Part shown: positions 1-8,420 of the stretch, piece after piece
Position numbering within the stretch: position 1 is the first letter of the stretch
Layout: every line of letters starts with the position of its first letter
Source of the DNA: Syntrophus gentianae
GTDB lineage: Bacteria > Desulfobacterota > Syntrophia > Syntrophales > Syntrophaceae
DNA: 64,000 nt
Direction of reading: 5' to 3'
Assembly (NCBI RefSeq): GCF_900109885.1
Contig: NZ_FOBS01000017.1
Location: 1 to 64,000 of the forward strand
Notes under the pieces: generated by a model
Database searches by the model: none
The model's input: the letters and a program-made list of their open reading frames with translations, nothing else
Told to the model about the DNA's origin: nothing
Made by a program: the position numbers and the translations under genes

Positions 1-2
1 TG

Positions 3-242
3 GCTTACCAGGCTGTTCAGGTCCTGCGACGGCGATTGAAAGAACATAAGATCAACCTGAGCTGGGCAAGGCTGAGGGAAATCTTTTCTGTGCAGCAGCG
101 TGTCACGGCCACTTTCAAACAGCGGGACGGCCGGACTCTGCATGTTCGCAAGGCTACCTTTGCTGAGGCGAACTTGAAAGAACTATATGATGCCCTGGGA
201 CTCCCCGCTTCTCCGGGAGGGGTTCAGAAACTGACCATCTGA
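3..242 (+). CDS. IS1634-type (IS4 superfamily) transposase, C-terminal part
   Basis: An open frame enters the window at its left edge and ends at a TGA at 240-242. The visible residues, including the stretch NLSWARLREIFS followed by a short beta-rich segment with HVRKATF, match the C-terminal end of IS1634-family DDE transposases. The catalytic DDE residues would lie to the left and cannot be seen, so I cannot say whether the gene is intact. I do not see a clear terminal inverted repeat downstream. The next gene is an unrelated RTX protein on the other strand, so an insertion sequence probably ends within the following 80 bases. Confidence 0.6.
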   Translation, partial: AYQAVQVLRRRLKEHKINLSWARLREIFSVQQRVTATFKQRDGRTLHVRKATFAEANLKELYDALGLPASPGGVQKLTI

Positions 243-325
243 CACATAACTACACGAATGTAGTGCCACTCGCTGTTTTTTGCAAACGTATCATACCGTA
301 TTTATTTGAAATATTTTTATCAGTG

Positions 326-883
326 TTAAAGATGGGCTAGTGCAGGATGGGTTGTGCTGCCAATGGCGACAATTTGCACTCCCGCTGTCAAACCTGTTCC
401 ATCCGCATCGTAGAAAAGTCCACCTGTAGAGGTATTATAGATGATCCGGTCATCGGCTTGTGTGGCGGTGTTGACAGTACCACTGTGGAATGCACCGGCT
501 GCCAGTACTCCCGTTGTTGTTCCCAGACCGGTCATGATGCTGTTCTCCAGGCGGATGGTGTCGTCGATTACACTGAAGTCGGTGATGGTGTCCTTATTTG
601 TCGTCGCATTGAGCGCAGTCGTGAAATCAAAGAGATCTAAGCCGTCACCCCCGGTTAACATGTCGTTGCCAAGACCGCCATTCAGGGTGTCGTTACCTGC
701 ACCACCCTTGAGTTTATCCTTGCCATCCCCGCCTGCCATATAATCATTTCCAGTGCCGCCATCCAGGGTATCGTTGCCTCCATATCCATACAGGATGTCA
801 TTACCGCCATATCCGTAGATAGTGTCGTCTGATTCGGTTCCTTTGAGCGTATTTGGTAGATTGTCTCCTTTTATAACTGCCAT
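326..883 (-). CDS. Small RTX (hemolysin-type) calcium-binding protein
   Basis: The 185-residue protein consists of about six nonapeptide repeats of the GGxGxDxLx type (for example GGNDTLDGG, GGAGNDTLN, GGLGNDMLT) followed by a globular C-terminal segment containing IIYNTSTGGLFYDADGTG. This segment is typical of the end of type I secreted RTX proteins. The repeats are expected to fold as a calcium-binding beta roll after export. I chose the ATG at 883 because the only in-frame start upstream (GTG at 898) overlaps the ribosome site GTGAGGTA. There is no N-terminal catalytic domain and no type I secretion gene in the window, so this may be a short stand-alone surface protein or a derivative of a larger one. 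Confidence 0.85.
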   Translation of the reverse strand: MAVIKGDNLPNTLKGTESDDTIYGYGGNDILYGYGGNDTLDGGTGNDYMAGGDGKDKLKGGAGNDTLNGGLGNDMLTGGDGLDLFDFTTALNATTNKDTITDFSVIDDTIRLENSIMTGLGTTTGVLAAGAFHSGTVNTATQADDRIIYNTSTGGLFYDADGTGLTAGVQIVAIGSTTHPALAHL

Positions 884-1569
884 GATCTTATACCTCACAA
901 TTCTTTGATCTTACTTGATAACCTGTTTATATGTTGAGTAAAATCCTGTTTTCCGTCCGGTTGGACTGAGAACAGAATAATATCAAAAATATTAAACATA
1001 TATCATACTAATTTACTACGGAACGTATCCCAGTTATAACCTGTAATTCATGGTCGATGGTGGAAACTATTTATCTCCAATCAAAATGTTACATATTTCG
1101 GATGTCATGATCCTGGTTGATAAAAGTAACACGCTGAAATTCCCGCCGTGATCCTTGAGGCATCATAGATAAAGCACTTTTTCTTGCCTTGAAAATTCAC
1201 ATTTCAAATTCAAAATCTTCAGATTCCAAGGATGGTTCGGTTGATAATGAATGATACTCAGAAAGTAGGGTTTTTAACGAGTATGTTCTGGGAATATATT
1301 TCTATGAATACTACTAAAATGAGCATTGTTCACATAAGAAAATTTACGAAATATTCACAAATTAAACAATATAAACAATTAAGTAGAAATATAGCAATAC
1401 TTTATGACGTATCTGCTAACCATAATTAGCTGCATAAAAATGAATTATGCTCATTTTTTTCTTGACTGGGGATAAATTTTACTGTATTTGTGAGTTAAAC
1501 GAATGCATCAGCAGTTTAAGATTCGAAGCATAAGGGCATTCAGCTTGTCTAAATTAGGAGGAAAAAAAT
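884..1569. other. AT-rich non-coding stretch
   Basis: About 690 bases without a convincing gene. A 65-codon frame (1232-1429, plus strand) lacks a ribosome site and family resemblance. A weak promoter-like TTGACT (about 1463) precedes the tiny ORFs that start at 1570. Confidence 0.5.
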
Positions 1570-1605
1570 ATGAACCATCCCTGGAAAGAAAAAATATGTG
1601 CATGA
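1570..1605 (+). CDS. Possible 11-residue leader peptide
   Basis: A perfect AGGAGG ribosome site at about 1556-1561 serves an ATG at 1570 that encodes only MNHPWKEKICA before TGA at 1603-1605. The stop overlaps the ATG of the next frame as ATGA. The strong site can only start this short frame, so either it is a leader that couples translation to the zinc-ribbon protein, or a frameshift has cut a longer gene. The sequence alone cannot decide. Confidence 0.4.
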   Translation: MNHPWKEKICA

Positions 1606-1835
1606 CTCAGTGTCCGCGGTGCGAAAGTTCACTGAAGGGGGAAGATGAGAGGATTCTTTCAGTCTATGACCACGAACCCATATGTATGACATGCAAGAGT
1701 GAAGAGGAAAAGCTCCCTGATTATGAGGAAATCTCCAGGCATATGATCGGGTTGGGTATGATTGACACGGAAATGGCGTACAGCATGGACCCGAAAGGAT
1801 ACTTTTACCATCATTTTAATGCTTATCGATGCTAA
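1602..1835 (+). CDS. Small zinc-ribbon-like protein of unknown function
   Basis: From ATG 1602 the frame encodes about 77 residues with two CxxC pairs: CPRC near the start and CMTC about 25 residues later, the spacing of a zinc ribbon. It ends HHFNAYRC. The frame stays open upstream to 1503 and an ATG also exists at 1596, but 1602 is favoured by the ATGA overlap with the short leader frame that carries the AGGAGG site. The same reading frame continues beyond the TAA for another 42 codons and then into the ORF at 1968, which suggests a decayed longer gene or several tiny genes. I do not recognise the family. Confidence 0.5.
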   Translation: MTQCPRCESSLKGEDERILSVYDHEPICMTCKSEEEKLPDYEEISRHMIGLGMIDTEMAYSMDPKGYFYHHFNAYRC

Positions 1836-1864
1836 GAAGTCAGGCGCGATGAGAAGATTCTTTT

Positions 1865-1935
1865 CAAATGTCTGAACACCGGCGAAGTGGCGCTGGTTCT
1901 GAACCCACAATATGCCGGTGAAGTTCAGACATTTG
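1865..1935. repeat. Inverted repeat, 19-bp arms
   Basis: The arm at 1865-1883 is matched by its reverse complement at 1914-1935, with only a 3-nt insertion in the right arm. The 30-nt loop contains a second small self-complementary segment (GGTTC/GAACC). It lies between two small ORFs and has no T-tract, so it is not an ordinary terminator. Confidence 0.7.
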
Positions 1936-1967
1936 GAAGTGGAATGGAAAGAGAAGCGGGTTAACCC

Positions 1968-2288
1968 ATGGGGATGACCAGATTCCAACAACTGAATTCC
2001 GCACAGATCCTGGCTGTTTTTCTTTACGGGAAAGCCAAGGATAAAAGCCGTACTGAAAAGATGGCCCTTGCGATGGAAATACAGGAAAAGCAACAAAGTG
2101 GCGAGCGGTTGCGCGAATATTTTTACTCCTGTACTTCTCACCCTTACTTTCCCAGATTGTATGATATTGCCGGTGATTTTACGCGTTACCTGGATAAGGA
2201 TCGAAGTCTTGCCGAATGCTACACCGTTTCCCGCAGTCTGCTTTATGGAAACCTTGAAACGACCCATTTTATGGAGACAACACAATGA
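1968..2288 (+). CDS. Unrecognised 106-residue protein
   Basis: The frame starts MGMTRFQQLN and ends TTHFMETTQ. It is charged, rather helical and has Cys residues near positions 56 and 81, with no motif I recognise. It is in the same reading frame as the zinc-ribbon ORF upstream, from which it is separated by two in-frame stops. No strong ribosome site precedes it, which weakens the case. Its TGA (2286-2288) overlaps another ATG at 2285 that opens a 13-codon frame (MNTSLEVFHAMIS), the same ATGA arrangement as at 1602. An antisense frame covers the same span and I regard that one as a shadow. Confidence 0.4.
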   Translation: MGMTRFQQLNSAQILAVFLYGKAKDKSRTEKMALAMEIQEKQQSGERLREYFYSCTSHPYFPRLYDIAGDFTRYLDKDRSLAECYTVSRSLLYGNLETTHFMETTQ

Positions 2289-2716
2289 ACACAAGCCTGG
2301 AAGTGTTTCACGCTATGATATCTTAGCTTCTTCGCATCCTTCAAGGATTGCCTCCCGTTCCACAAACTTTGAGCGGTTTTCGGTCGAATGGCTTTTTTTA
2401 CTGCAAATCTGCAGTTCTTCTTCTGTCGTTCTCCCTTGGTCCAATCTCCTATGTTTCAATAAAATGCTTATTCTGTATATGGAATCTCCATTTCTGAAAT
2501 GGCATATCTTTAAAAAATCTGTCAGATACTCTTTTTCAGCAAGATAGCAATTTTCAAAAAGGACGCTTTAGCCATATGAACCAGAAGAATCTTCTTTTGA
2601 CAAGTCGCTGAAAATGCATTAAGAAACGTCACCTTGCAATCTAAGGAGACAACCCTGTCGTTCAGGAAAGACAGGAAATATGTCAAAATCGAAAAAAACT
2701 TGAGGAGAGAAATCCT
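2289..2716. other. Intergenic stretch before efp
   Basis: About 430 bases with no gene I can support. It holds the leader of efp. Its only clear signal is the GAGGAGAG ribosome site just before 2717. No hairpin with a T-tract was found. Confidence 0.4.
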
Positions 2717-3280
2717 ATGTACAGTGCCAGTGATTTGAGGAAAAACTTGAGGATCAAACTTGAAGGAGATCCATACATCATCACGGAATTCAATTTCGTC
2801 AAACCCGGAAAAGGGCAAGCCCTTTATCGCTGTAAGCTGAAGAACATGATTACGGGCAACCAGTTCGAGCGCACCTTCCGGTCGGTGGATGTCTTTGAGT
2901 CGGCGGATCTCCAGGAAAAGAAGATGCAGTACCTTTATGAGGAAGGGGGCAAATATTATTTCATGGACAACGCCTCTTATGAGCAGATTGCCCTTTCCGC
3001 CGATCAGGTTGGGGATGCCGTCCATTTCCTCATCGACAATCTCGAGGTGGAGATCCTGCTGTTCGAAGACAAGCCCTTGGGGATCAGTCTGCCCAACTTC
3101 GTCGACCTGACTGTCACCCGCGCCGATCCCTGGGCCAAAGGGGATTCGGTTTCCGGCAACAGCAAACCGGTGATCCTGCAAACGGGTTATCAGATCCAGG
3201 CGCCGCCCTTCATTGAAGAAGGCGAGAAGATCCGCGTGGATACCCGGACGGGCGAATATCTGACCCGGGTCAAGGGCTGA
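2717..3280 (+). CDS. efp: Translation elongation factor P
   Basis: The 187-residue protein has the normal EF-P length and its three beta-barrel domains. The loop that enters the peptidyl-transferase centre reads KPGKGQA, placing the modified lysine at residue 32 (Lys34 in E. coli). The C-terminal domain has VTRADPWAKGDS and ends GEYLTRVKG. EF-P relieves ribosome stalling at polyproline stretches, and its lysine must be beta-lysylated in bacteria that carry EpmA. A GAGGAGAG ribosome site precedes ATG 2717. The TGA overlaps the ATG of epmA (TGATG), so the factor and its modifying enzyme are translationally coupled. Confidence 0.97.
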   Translation: MYSASDLRKNLRIKLEGDPYIITEFNFVKPGKGQALYRCKLKNMITGNQFERTFRSVDVFESADLQEKKMQYLYEEGGKYYFMDNASYEQIALSADQVGDAVHFLIDNLEVEILLFEDKPLGISLPNFVDLTVTRADPWAKGDSVSGNSKPVILQTGYQIQAPPFIEEGEKIRVDTRTGEYLTRVKG

Positions 3281-4284
3281 TGTCCGGATTGGATGATCCT
3301 CCCGGCAACGGCAATCTGACAGACTTTTCAAAAAACGCATTCCCAGAGGATAATCCTTTCAATTCGGAAGGCTGGAAACTGGCCGGGAAAAGAGAAGTTC
3401 TGCGGCTTCGGGCTGAGATTCTCCATTCCATTCGGCGGTTTTTCCGGGAGCGGGACTATCTGGAGGTGGAGACGCCCATCCTGATCCCCGCACCGGCGCC
3501 TGAACTGCACATCGATGCCGTAGCCTGTGGCGCGCATTATTTGCAGACATCGCCGGAACTATGCATGAAGCGCCTTCTTTCCGCTGGCTATCCGAGGCTT
3601 TTCCAGATCTGTCACTGCTTCCGGGAGGCGGAACGCGGAAGCCGCCATCTGCCGGAATTTACAATGCTCGAGTGGTACGCGGCGGGGAAGGATTACTCTT
3701 TTCTCATGGAAGAGTGCGAAGACCTCTTCCGCTTTTTGGCTGACGCGCTCTATGGGAAAGAGGAAATTCTCTTTGGGAGCCGCCGTGTGGATCTGTCTGC
3801 TCCCTGGGAGAGGCTGTCCGTTGAGGAGGCCTTCCGGCGGTATGGTGGGATGTCCGTTCGGCGGTCCCTGGCGGAGGATCGCTTCGATGAGGTTCTCGTC
3901 ACCCGGATTGAGCCGAAGCTGGGGGTCGGGCGTCCAACTTTTATCTACGATTACCCTGTCGAGCTGGCGGCCCTGGCTCGGACCAAAGAGGGCGATCCCT
4001 CCCTGGCCGAACGGTTCGAGTTGTACCTTGCCGGAATCGAGCTGGCAAATGCCTTTTCCGAATTGGTCGATCCCCAGGAACAAACCCTTCGCTTTCATGA
4101 AGAGCAGCAGCAGCGAAGCGCTCTGGGAAAGAGGCCTTATCCCTGGCCGGATCGGTTTCTCCAGGCGCTTTCTGCAATGCCCCCTTCGGCGGGCATTGCC
4201 CTGGGCATTGATCGGCTGGTGATGCTCTTTGCGGATCGGGCCTCTGTGGACGATGTGGTGGCGTTTCCTCCGGAAGAGTTGTAA
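3280..4284 (+). CDS. epmA: EF-P--(R)-beta-lysine ligase EpmA (PoxA/GenX)
   Basis: A 334-residue protein with the class II lysyl-tRNA synthetase catalytic core and no anticodon-binding domain, which is the hallmark of EpmA. It attaches (R)-beta-lysine to the EF-P lysine. Motif 2 includes CFREAERG and HLPEFTMLEWY, and motif 3 is GIALGIDRLVML at about residues 305-316. The start overlaps the stop of efp, which supports the assignment. The third enzyme of the pathway, lysine 2,3-aminomutase EpmB, is not in this window and would have to be encoded elsewhere. Confidence 0.95.
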   Translation: MSGLDDPPGNGNLTDFSKNAFPEDNPFNSEGWKLAGKREVLRLRAEILHSIRRFFRERDYLEVETPILIPAPAPELHIDAVACGAHYLQTSPELCMKRLLSAGYPRLFQICHCFREAERGSRHLPEFTMLEWYAAGKDYSFLMEECEDLFRFLADALYGKEEILFGSRRVDLSAPWERLSVEEAFRRYGGMSVRRSLAEDRFDEVLVTRIEPKLGVGRPTFIYDYPVELAALARTKEGDPSLAERFELYLAGIELANAFSELVDPQEQTLRFHEEQQQRSALGKRPYPWPDRFLQALSAMPPSAGIALGIDRLVMLFADRASVDDVVAFPPEEL

Positions 4285-4395
4285 AGGCAGGTCGGGGACA
4301 TACAACCTATCGAGGAAAGAGGCTTATTGACAAGGGATCTTTTTTTCATTAGAAGAATACCTGCAGATTAATCTCGAATTTACAGGGAGAAAAAA

Positions 4396-5148
4396 TTGAA
4401 AGAACTGGCAGCGGTCAACTCCGTGAATATGGGAGGGCAATTCCACAGCAGCGTACTGAGCATGATTATGGACGCAGGGCTCCTCGTTCAGCTCGTGCTG
4501 CTCATCCTGCTGATATTTTCCGTCGTTTCCTGGGCCATCATTGCAACAAAATACCGGAACCTCCGCAAGATCAACTCCGAAAACAGCCTTTTTCTCGAAG
4601 CCTATATGAAGTGCAGCAACCTGGCGGACGTTTTTCCGGAAGCAAAGAAATATGCCTCTTCAACCCTTGCCGCGGTGTTCCGCGCCGGCTATTCGGAACT
4701 GATCAGCATCGCAAAAGCGGCCCGGGGGCCGGCATCCTCGCGGGGACAGGAAGATCCCTTCGTTTCCGGTCCTGAATTGAAGGGCCTCGACAATGTCGAG
4801 CGGGCCTTGAATCGGGCCTGCGGTGCGGAAACCACCAAGCTGGAAGCGGCGCTGGGATTTCTGGCGACCACGGGCAGCGCAAGCCCCTTTATCGGCCTCT
4901 TCGGGACGGTCTGGGGAATCATGGATACCTTCCGCAGCATCGGCTACCGGGGTTCGGCCACTCTGGCGGTTGTGGCGCCGGGTATTTCCGAAGCCCTCAT
5001 TGCGACGGCGGCGGGTCTTGCCGCAGCGATTCCCGCGGTCATCTTCTACAATTACTATCTGAACCGTGTGAAGAACATGACCCTGGAAATGGATTCCTTC
5101 GCGTCGGAGTTGATCAATATCGTTGAACGTTATTATGTTAAAAATTGA
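4396..5148 (+). CDS. tolQ: TolQ, proton-channel subunit of Tol-Pal
   Basis: The 250-residue protein belongs to the MotA/TolQ/ExbB family. It has three membrane segments at roughly residues 28-50, 155-180 and 195-215, with the conserved GLFGTVWGIMDTF before the second and a small-residue-rich third helix (ATAAGLAAAIPAVI). With TolR it forms the inner-membrane motor that uses the proton gradient to energise TolA. The start is a TTG at 4396 behind AGGGAG; no ATG fits as well. It is the first gene of the complete tolQRAB-pal-cpoB cluster. Confidence 0.95.
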   Translation: MKELAAVNSVNMGGQFHSSVLSMIMDAGLLVQLVLLILLIFSVVSWAIIATKYRNLRKINSENSLFLEAYMKCSNLADVFPEAKKYASSTLAAVFRAGYSELISIAKAARGPASSRGQEDPFVSGPELKGLDNVERALNRACGAETTKLEAALGFLATTGSASPFIGLFGTVWGIMDTFRSIGYRGSATLAVVAPGISEALIATAAGLAAAIPAVIFYNYYLNRVKNMTLEMDSFASELINIVERYYVKN

Positions 5149-5166
5149 AGACAAAAGGGTGCGGAA

Positions 5167-5598
5167 TTGACGATTCGCTATGCACGGAAAAAGCAGATCT
5201 CTGAAGGGCGGCCCATGGCCGATATCAATGTCACCCCCTTGGTGGACGTCGTCCTGGTTTTGCTGATTATCTTCATGGTGACGGCGCCGATGCTTCAGAT
5301 GGGCATCGACGTGAACCTTCCCAAGGCGAAGTCACAGAATGTCGATGTCACGGAAGAAAAAGTCGTTCTGACCATTGACGGGGCCAAGGGGATTTTCGTG
5401 AACAAAACGAAGATTCCCCTGGCGGAACTGGGCCTGCGCCTCGAGGGAGTTTTCGCCGACCGGAGCGAGCGTGAGCTTTACCTGCGGGCGGACAGGACCG
5501 TCCCCTATGGATTTGTTGTGGAAGTGATGGCGGAAATACGCAAGGCGGGCATCGATAAACTGGGCATGATTACCGAGCCGCCCGAGGAAATCAAATGA
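5167..5598 (+). CDS. tolR: TolR, motor subunit of Tol-Pal
   Basis: A 143-residue ExbD/TolR protein with a short cytoplasmic N-terminus, one membrane helix and a periplasmic domain. The helix starts TPLVDVVLVLL and contains the Asp that carries protons in this family. The start is TTG 5167, 18 bases after tolQ. The stop overlaps the next ATG (ATGA at 5595), so TolR and TolA are coupled. Confidence 0.95.
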   Translation: MTIRYARKKQISEGRPMADINVTPLVDVVLVLLIIFMVTAPMLQMGIDVNLPKAKSQNVDVTEEKVVLTIDGAKGIFVNKTKIPLAELGLRLEGVFADRSERELYLRADRTVPYGFVVEVMAEIRKAGIDKLGMITEPPEEIK

Positions 5599-6686
5599 CC
5601 TTTAACAGCGCGTTCGAGGAATCCTGGGAAGACCGGAGGTTCCTGCGGCGCATGATTGTTATCTCCCTCTTGCTGCATATCTTTGCCCTTTCCCTTTCCT
5701 CTCTGTTTTCGACACTCTCATCGCCGAAAAAAATCCTGAATCCGAATTATACCGTTGATCTGGTCAGTTCAGGAGATCTCCGGACAAAAGGAGATTCCGG
5801 CAAAGGCGGTTCCGGCGCACCGGAGAAGAAACCCGTGGAGATTCCGGCCGCGCTGGCCAAGGCAGGACCCGGCAAGGCGGATTTTCCTTTGCCCACGTCG
5901 GGAAACAAGGCCGAAGCGAAAAAAAACCCGGAAAAACCCTTGGAAAAAGTGGCGCAGAAGATTGTAAAACGGGAACCGCCTGTCCCACCGATGTCATCGA
6001 AGCCGGTTCCGAAGGCGGAAAAAACGAAAAATATGGAGGCATCGAGGGGGGATGCCATTGAGAAGATTCTCAAGAGAGCGGATGCCGTCCCGAAGGCAGC
6101 GAAGCCGGTGAAAAACAAGGGATCGGAGACAGCAAAGGGAGACGCGATTGAAGAGATTCTCAAAGGGACGGATAAGCCGGCCCGTTCCGCTGACTCGGGA
6201 CAGGGAACGGAGGCATCCCTGGGAAAGGCCATGGATGAGATTCGAAAGCGGGTGGATTATGCCGAGCGGAGACAGCGGGGCGCAAGCGCCTCCCCGGGCA
6301 CCGGAAGCGGTTTCAGTTCTGCGTCCGGCAGCGGTGTTTCCGGGATATCGGAAGGAAGTGGTCCTTCGGGAACGGTGGGCAATGCGGAACTCAATGCCCG
6401 CATGTATGCCTATTATCGCCTGATCTGGGCGAGAATCAAGAAGCAGTGGACCCTGTCGCCCGGTTTGTTGCCCAAGGGAGATATTGGGGCTGTTATCCAT
6501 GTCCGGGTCTTGCGCAACGGGACGGTTGAGGGACTAAGCTTTGAGAAACGGTCAGGTAATAATTATTTTGACGAGTCAGCCCTGCGGGCTGTCCGCAAAG
6601 CCAGTCCCTTTCCCCCCCTGCCCCAGGGCATGGGAGACGAGAATATTGAAATCGGCATCCGTTTTCATTCAGCGGAACTGAGGTGA
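5595..6686 (+). CDS. tolA: TolA/TonB-like periplasm-spanning protein
   Basis: The 363-residue protein has an N-terminal membrane anchor at about residues 20-38, a long Lys/Ala/Pro/Glu-rich middle region and a C-terminal TonB/TolA domain containing IHVRVLRNGTVEG and ESALRAVRKASPFPPLP. The middle region has three imperfect copies of a segment centred on GDAIEKILKR. Position between tolR and tolB makes TolA the best name, although the C-terminal fold is scored as TonB in many genomes. It should transmit motor energy to TolB and Pal at the outer membrane. Confidence 0.9.
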   Translation: MTFNSAFEESWEDRRFLRRMIVISLLLHIFALSLSSLFSTLSSPKKILNPNYTVDLVSSGDLRTKGDSGKGGSGAPEKKPVEIPAALAKAGPGKADFPLPTSGNKAEAKKNPEKPLEKVAQKIVKREPPVPPMSSKPVPKAEKTKNMEASRGDAIEKILKRADAVPKAAKPVKNKGSETAKGDAIEEILKGTDKPARSADSGQGTEASLGKAMDEIRKRVDYAERRQRGASASPGTGSGFSSASGSGVSGISEGSGPSGTVGNAELNARMYAYYRLIWARIKKQWTLSPGLLPKGDIGAVIHVRVLRNGTVEGLSFEKRSGNNYFDESALRAVRKASPFPPLPQGMGDENIEIGIRFHSAELR

Positions 6687-6835
6687 CGCAGGGGCTGTTT
6701 GTGTCCGGATCGCGGGTTGTTTCGATTGCAGCTTGAGATCCCGGCGGCGGTGAGACAACAACGAGACCGGTGAAAGGGCTTTGATTTCGAATTGGATTTG
6801 AAGCGCCGGAGGGGCGGCAGACAGGAGATTCGCAC

Positions 6836-8197
6836 ATGGGATGTGGAAAAAACCGGAAGAGAAGACGCGGGATTATGATGTTATCGCTGTTCTGTGTTCT
6901 TGCGTTGTGTGGAGGCGCGCCGGCTTTGCCCAGTGCCTGGGCAAAGGTTTATATCGACATTGATTCGCCGGCCTTTCAGAAAATACCCATCGCCGTTGCC
7001 GATTTTGCCCCCCTGAGCGGTAATTCGGGACAGGAGGAACTCTCCTCCTGGTTTCCGGGAGCCTTGAACAAGTCCCTCGATCTGACCGGATATTTTACGC
7101 TTCTCGAGAAGTCCAGAGATTCCCTGAATACGAAATCTTCCGGTTCAACGGCCGGCGGTATCGACTTTACAAGCTGGAGTAAGCTGGGCGCGGAATACCT
7201 GATTGCGGGCGGGTTTGCCCATCAGGGAGGACAACTCGTTGCGGAATTCCGCCTTTTTGATGTCGTGCAGGGACGTCAGATTCTCGGGAAACAATATTCA
7301 GGCGGCCTTGAAGACCGCAGGGAGATGGTCCTCGCCTTTACCCGGGAAGTCCTGCTGTTGCTGACGGGAGCGGAAAGCTTCTTTGACACGCGGGTCGCCT
7401 TTGTCGCCCGTCAAGGTAATTCTTCAACCCTCTATACCGTGGGATTCAAGACGTCCCTTGGCGGTCAGGGGCCGGTCCGGGTGATGAGTTCTCCTGCTCT
7501 GATGCTTTCTCCCCGCTGGTCCCCCGATGGCCGATATCTTTCCTTCGCCTCGTATCGTGACGGCCAACCGGATGTCTTTGTGATCTCTCCGGCCGGTTTC
7601 GGTTTGAAAAAGATCGTCGGTTTCAAAGGGCTCAACCTTCCCGGGGCCTGGTCTCCCGATGGCCGGCGTCTGCTTTTGACCCTGAGCAAGGACGGGAATG
7701 AAGAAGTCTATGTGATGGAGGTGGCCACCGGGCAATTGCATCGCCTGACCCGTAATTCCGCCATCGATGTCTCTCCCGTCTGGTCGCCTGACGGACGAAA
7801 GATTGCCTTCGTCTCCAACAGTTCCGGTTCTCCCCAGATTTATGTGATGAATGCCGATGGAGGAGGGACCCGTCGATTGACCTATTCGGGCAATTACAAC
7901 ACTTCTCCGGCCTGGTCGCCTCGAGGAGACAGGATTGCCTATGAGGGTCGTGCTGGAAGCGGCTATCAGATTTTCTCCGTGGATGAGGACGGAGGCAATG
8001 TCCGGCAATTAACCTCGGGGGCGGGCGATCATGAATCGCCATCCTGGTCTCCCGATGGCCGTTTTCTTGCCTTCAGCGCCCGCAGCGGTGGCCGCAGCCG
8101 GATTCAGCTTGTGAATGTGAATACCCTGGAGATGAGGACGATTTACGAAAGCGCTGATCGCCTCCTGAGCCCCGCCTGGTCCCCCCGAGGAAGGTAA
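6836..8197 (+). CDS. tolB: TolB, periplasmic beta-propeller protein
   Basis: A 453-residue protein with a signal peptide (basic start, hydrophobic stretch, cleavage probably near the SAWA segment), the TolB N-terminal domain and a six-bladed propeller. The blades are visible as repeats of the type SPDGRYLSF, SPDGRRLLL, SPDGRKIAF, SPRGDRIAY and SPDGRFLAF. TolB links Pal to the Tol motor. An AGGAG ribosome site precedes ATG 6836. The 150-base gap from tolA suggests separate translation but not necessarily separate transcription. Confidence 0.95.
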   Translation: MGCGKNRKRRRGIMMLSLFCVLALCGGAPALPSAWAKVYIDIDSPAFQKIPIAVADFAPLSGNSGQEELSSWFPGALNKSLDLTGYFTLLEKSRDSLNTKSSGSTAGGIDFTSWSKLGAEYLIAGGFAHQGGQLVAEFRLFDVVQGRQILGKQYSGGLEDRREMVLAFTREVLLLLTGAESFFDTRVAFVARQGNSSTLYTVGFKTSLGGQGPVRVMSSPALMLSPRWSPDGRYLSFASYRDGQPDVFVISPAGFGLKKIVGFKGLNLPGAWSPDGRRLLLTLSKDGNEEVYVMEVATGQLHRLTRNSAIDVSPVWSPDGRKIAFVSNSSGSPQIYVMNADGGGTRRLTYSGNYNTSPAWSPRGDRIAYEGRAGSGYQIFSVDEDGGNVRQLTSGAGDHESPSWSPDGRFLAFSARSGGRSRIQLVNVNTLEMRTIYESADRLLSPAWSPRGR

Positions 8198-8251
8198 CGG
8201 GATCTTAATTCCCTTAATTTGTTGGGAAATGAAAAATTTTAGAATTAAGGA

Positions 8252-8280
8252 TTGACCTTTTTAAATAGATTGTGTTTTAA
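8252..8280 (+). promoter_or_regulatory. Candidate sigma-70 promoter upstream of pal
   Basis: TTGACC at 8252-8257 is followed after 17 bases by TTTTAA at 8275-8280, 140 bases before the pal start. The -35 is good and the -10 mediocre. Confidence 0.4.
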
Positions 8281-8420
8281 AATCTAACGTTTGTTTTGTT
8301 GCCTGGGAACAGAACAGATGGAGACCCCGAGATGGATAATCCCGTTTTCTCTCTGATCGTGGCAGGCAGGGATATGTCCGGCTTTTGGTATTTTGAAAAG
8401 GGTGCAGAAAGGAGAAAAAA

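Noticed and set aside
1232-1429. 65-codon frame in the AT-rich gap
   Set aside because: No ribosome site and composition typical of random AT-rich DNA.
1659-2294. 211-codon minus-strand frame across the tiny ORFs
   Set aside because: No ribosome site and low-complexity hydrophobic stretches; it is the mirror of the plus-strand reading frame.
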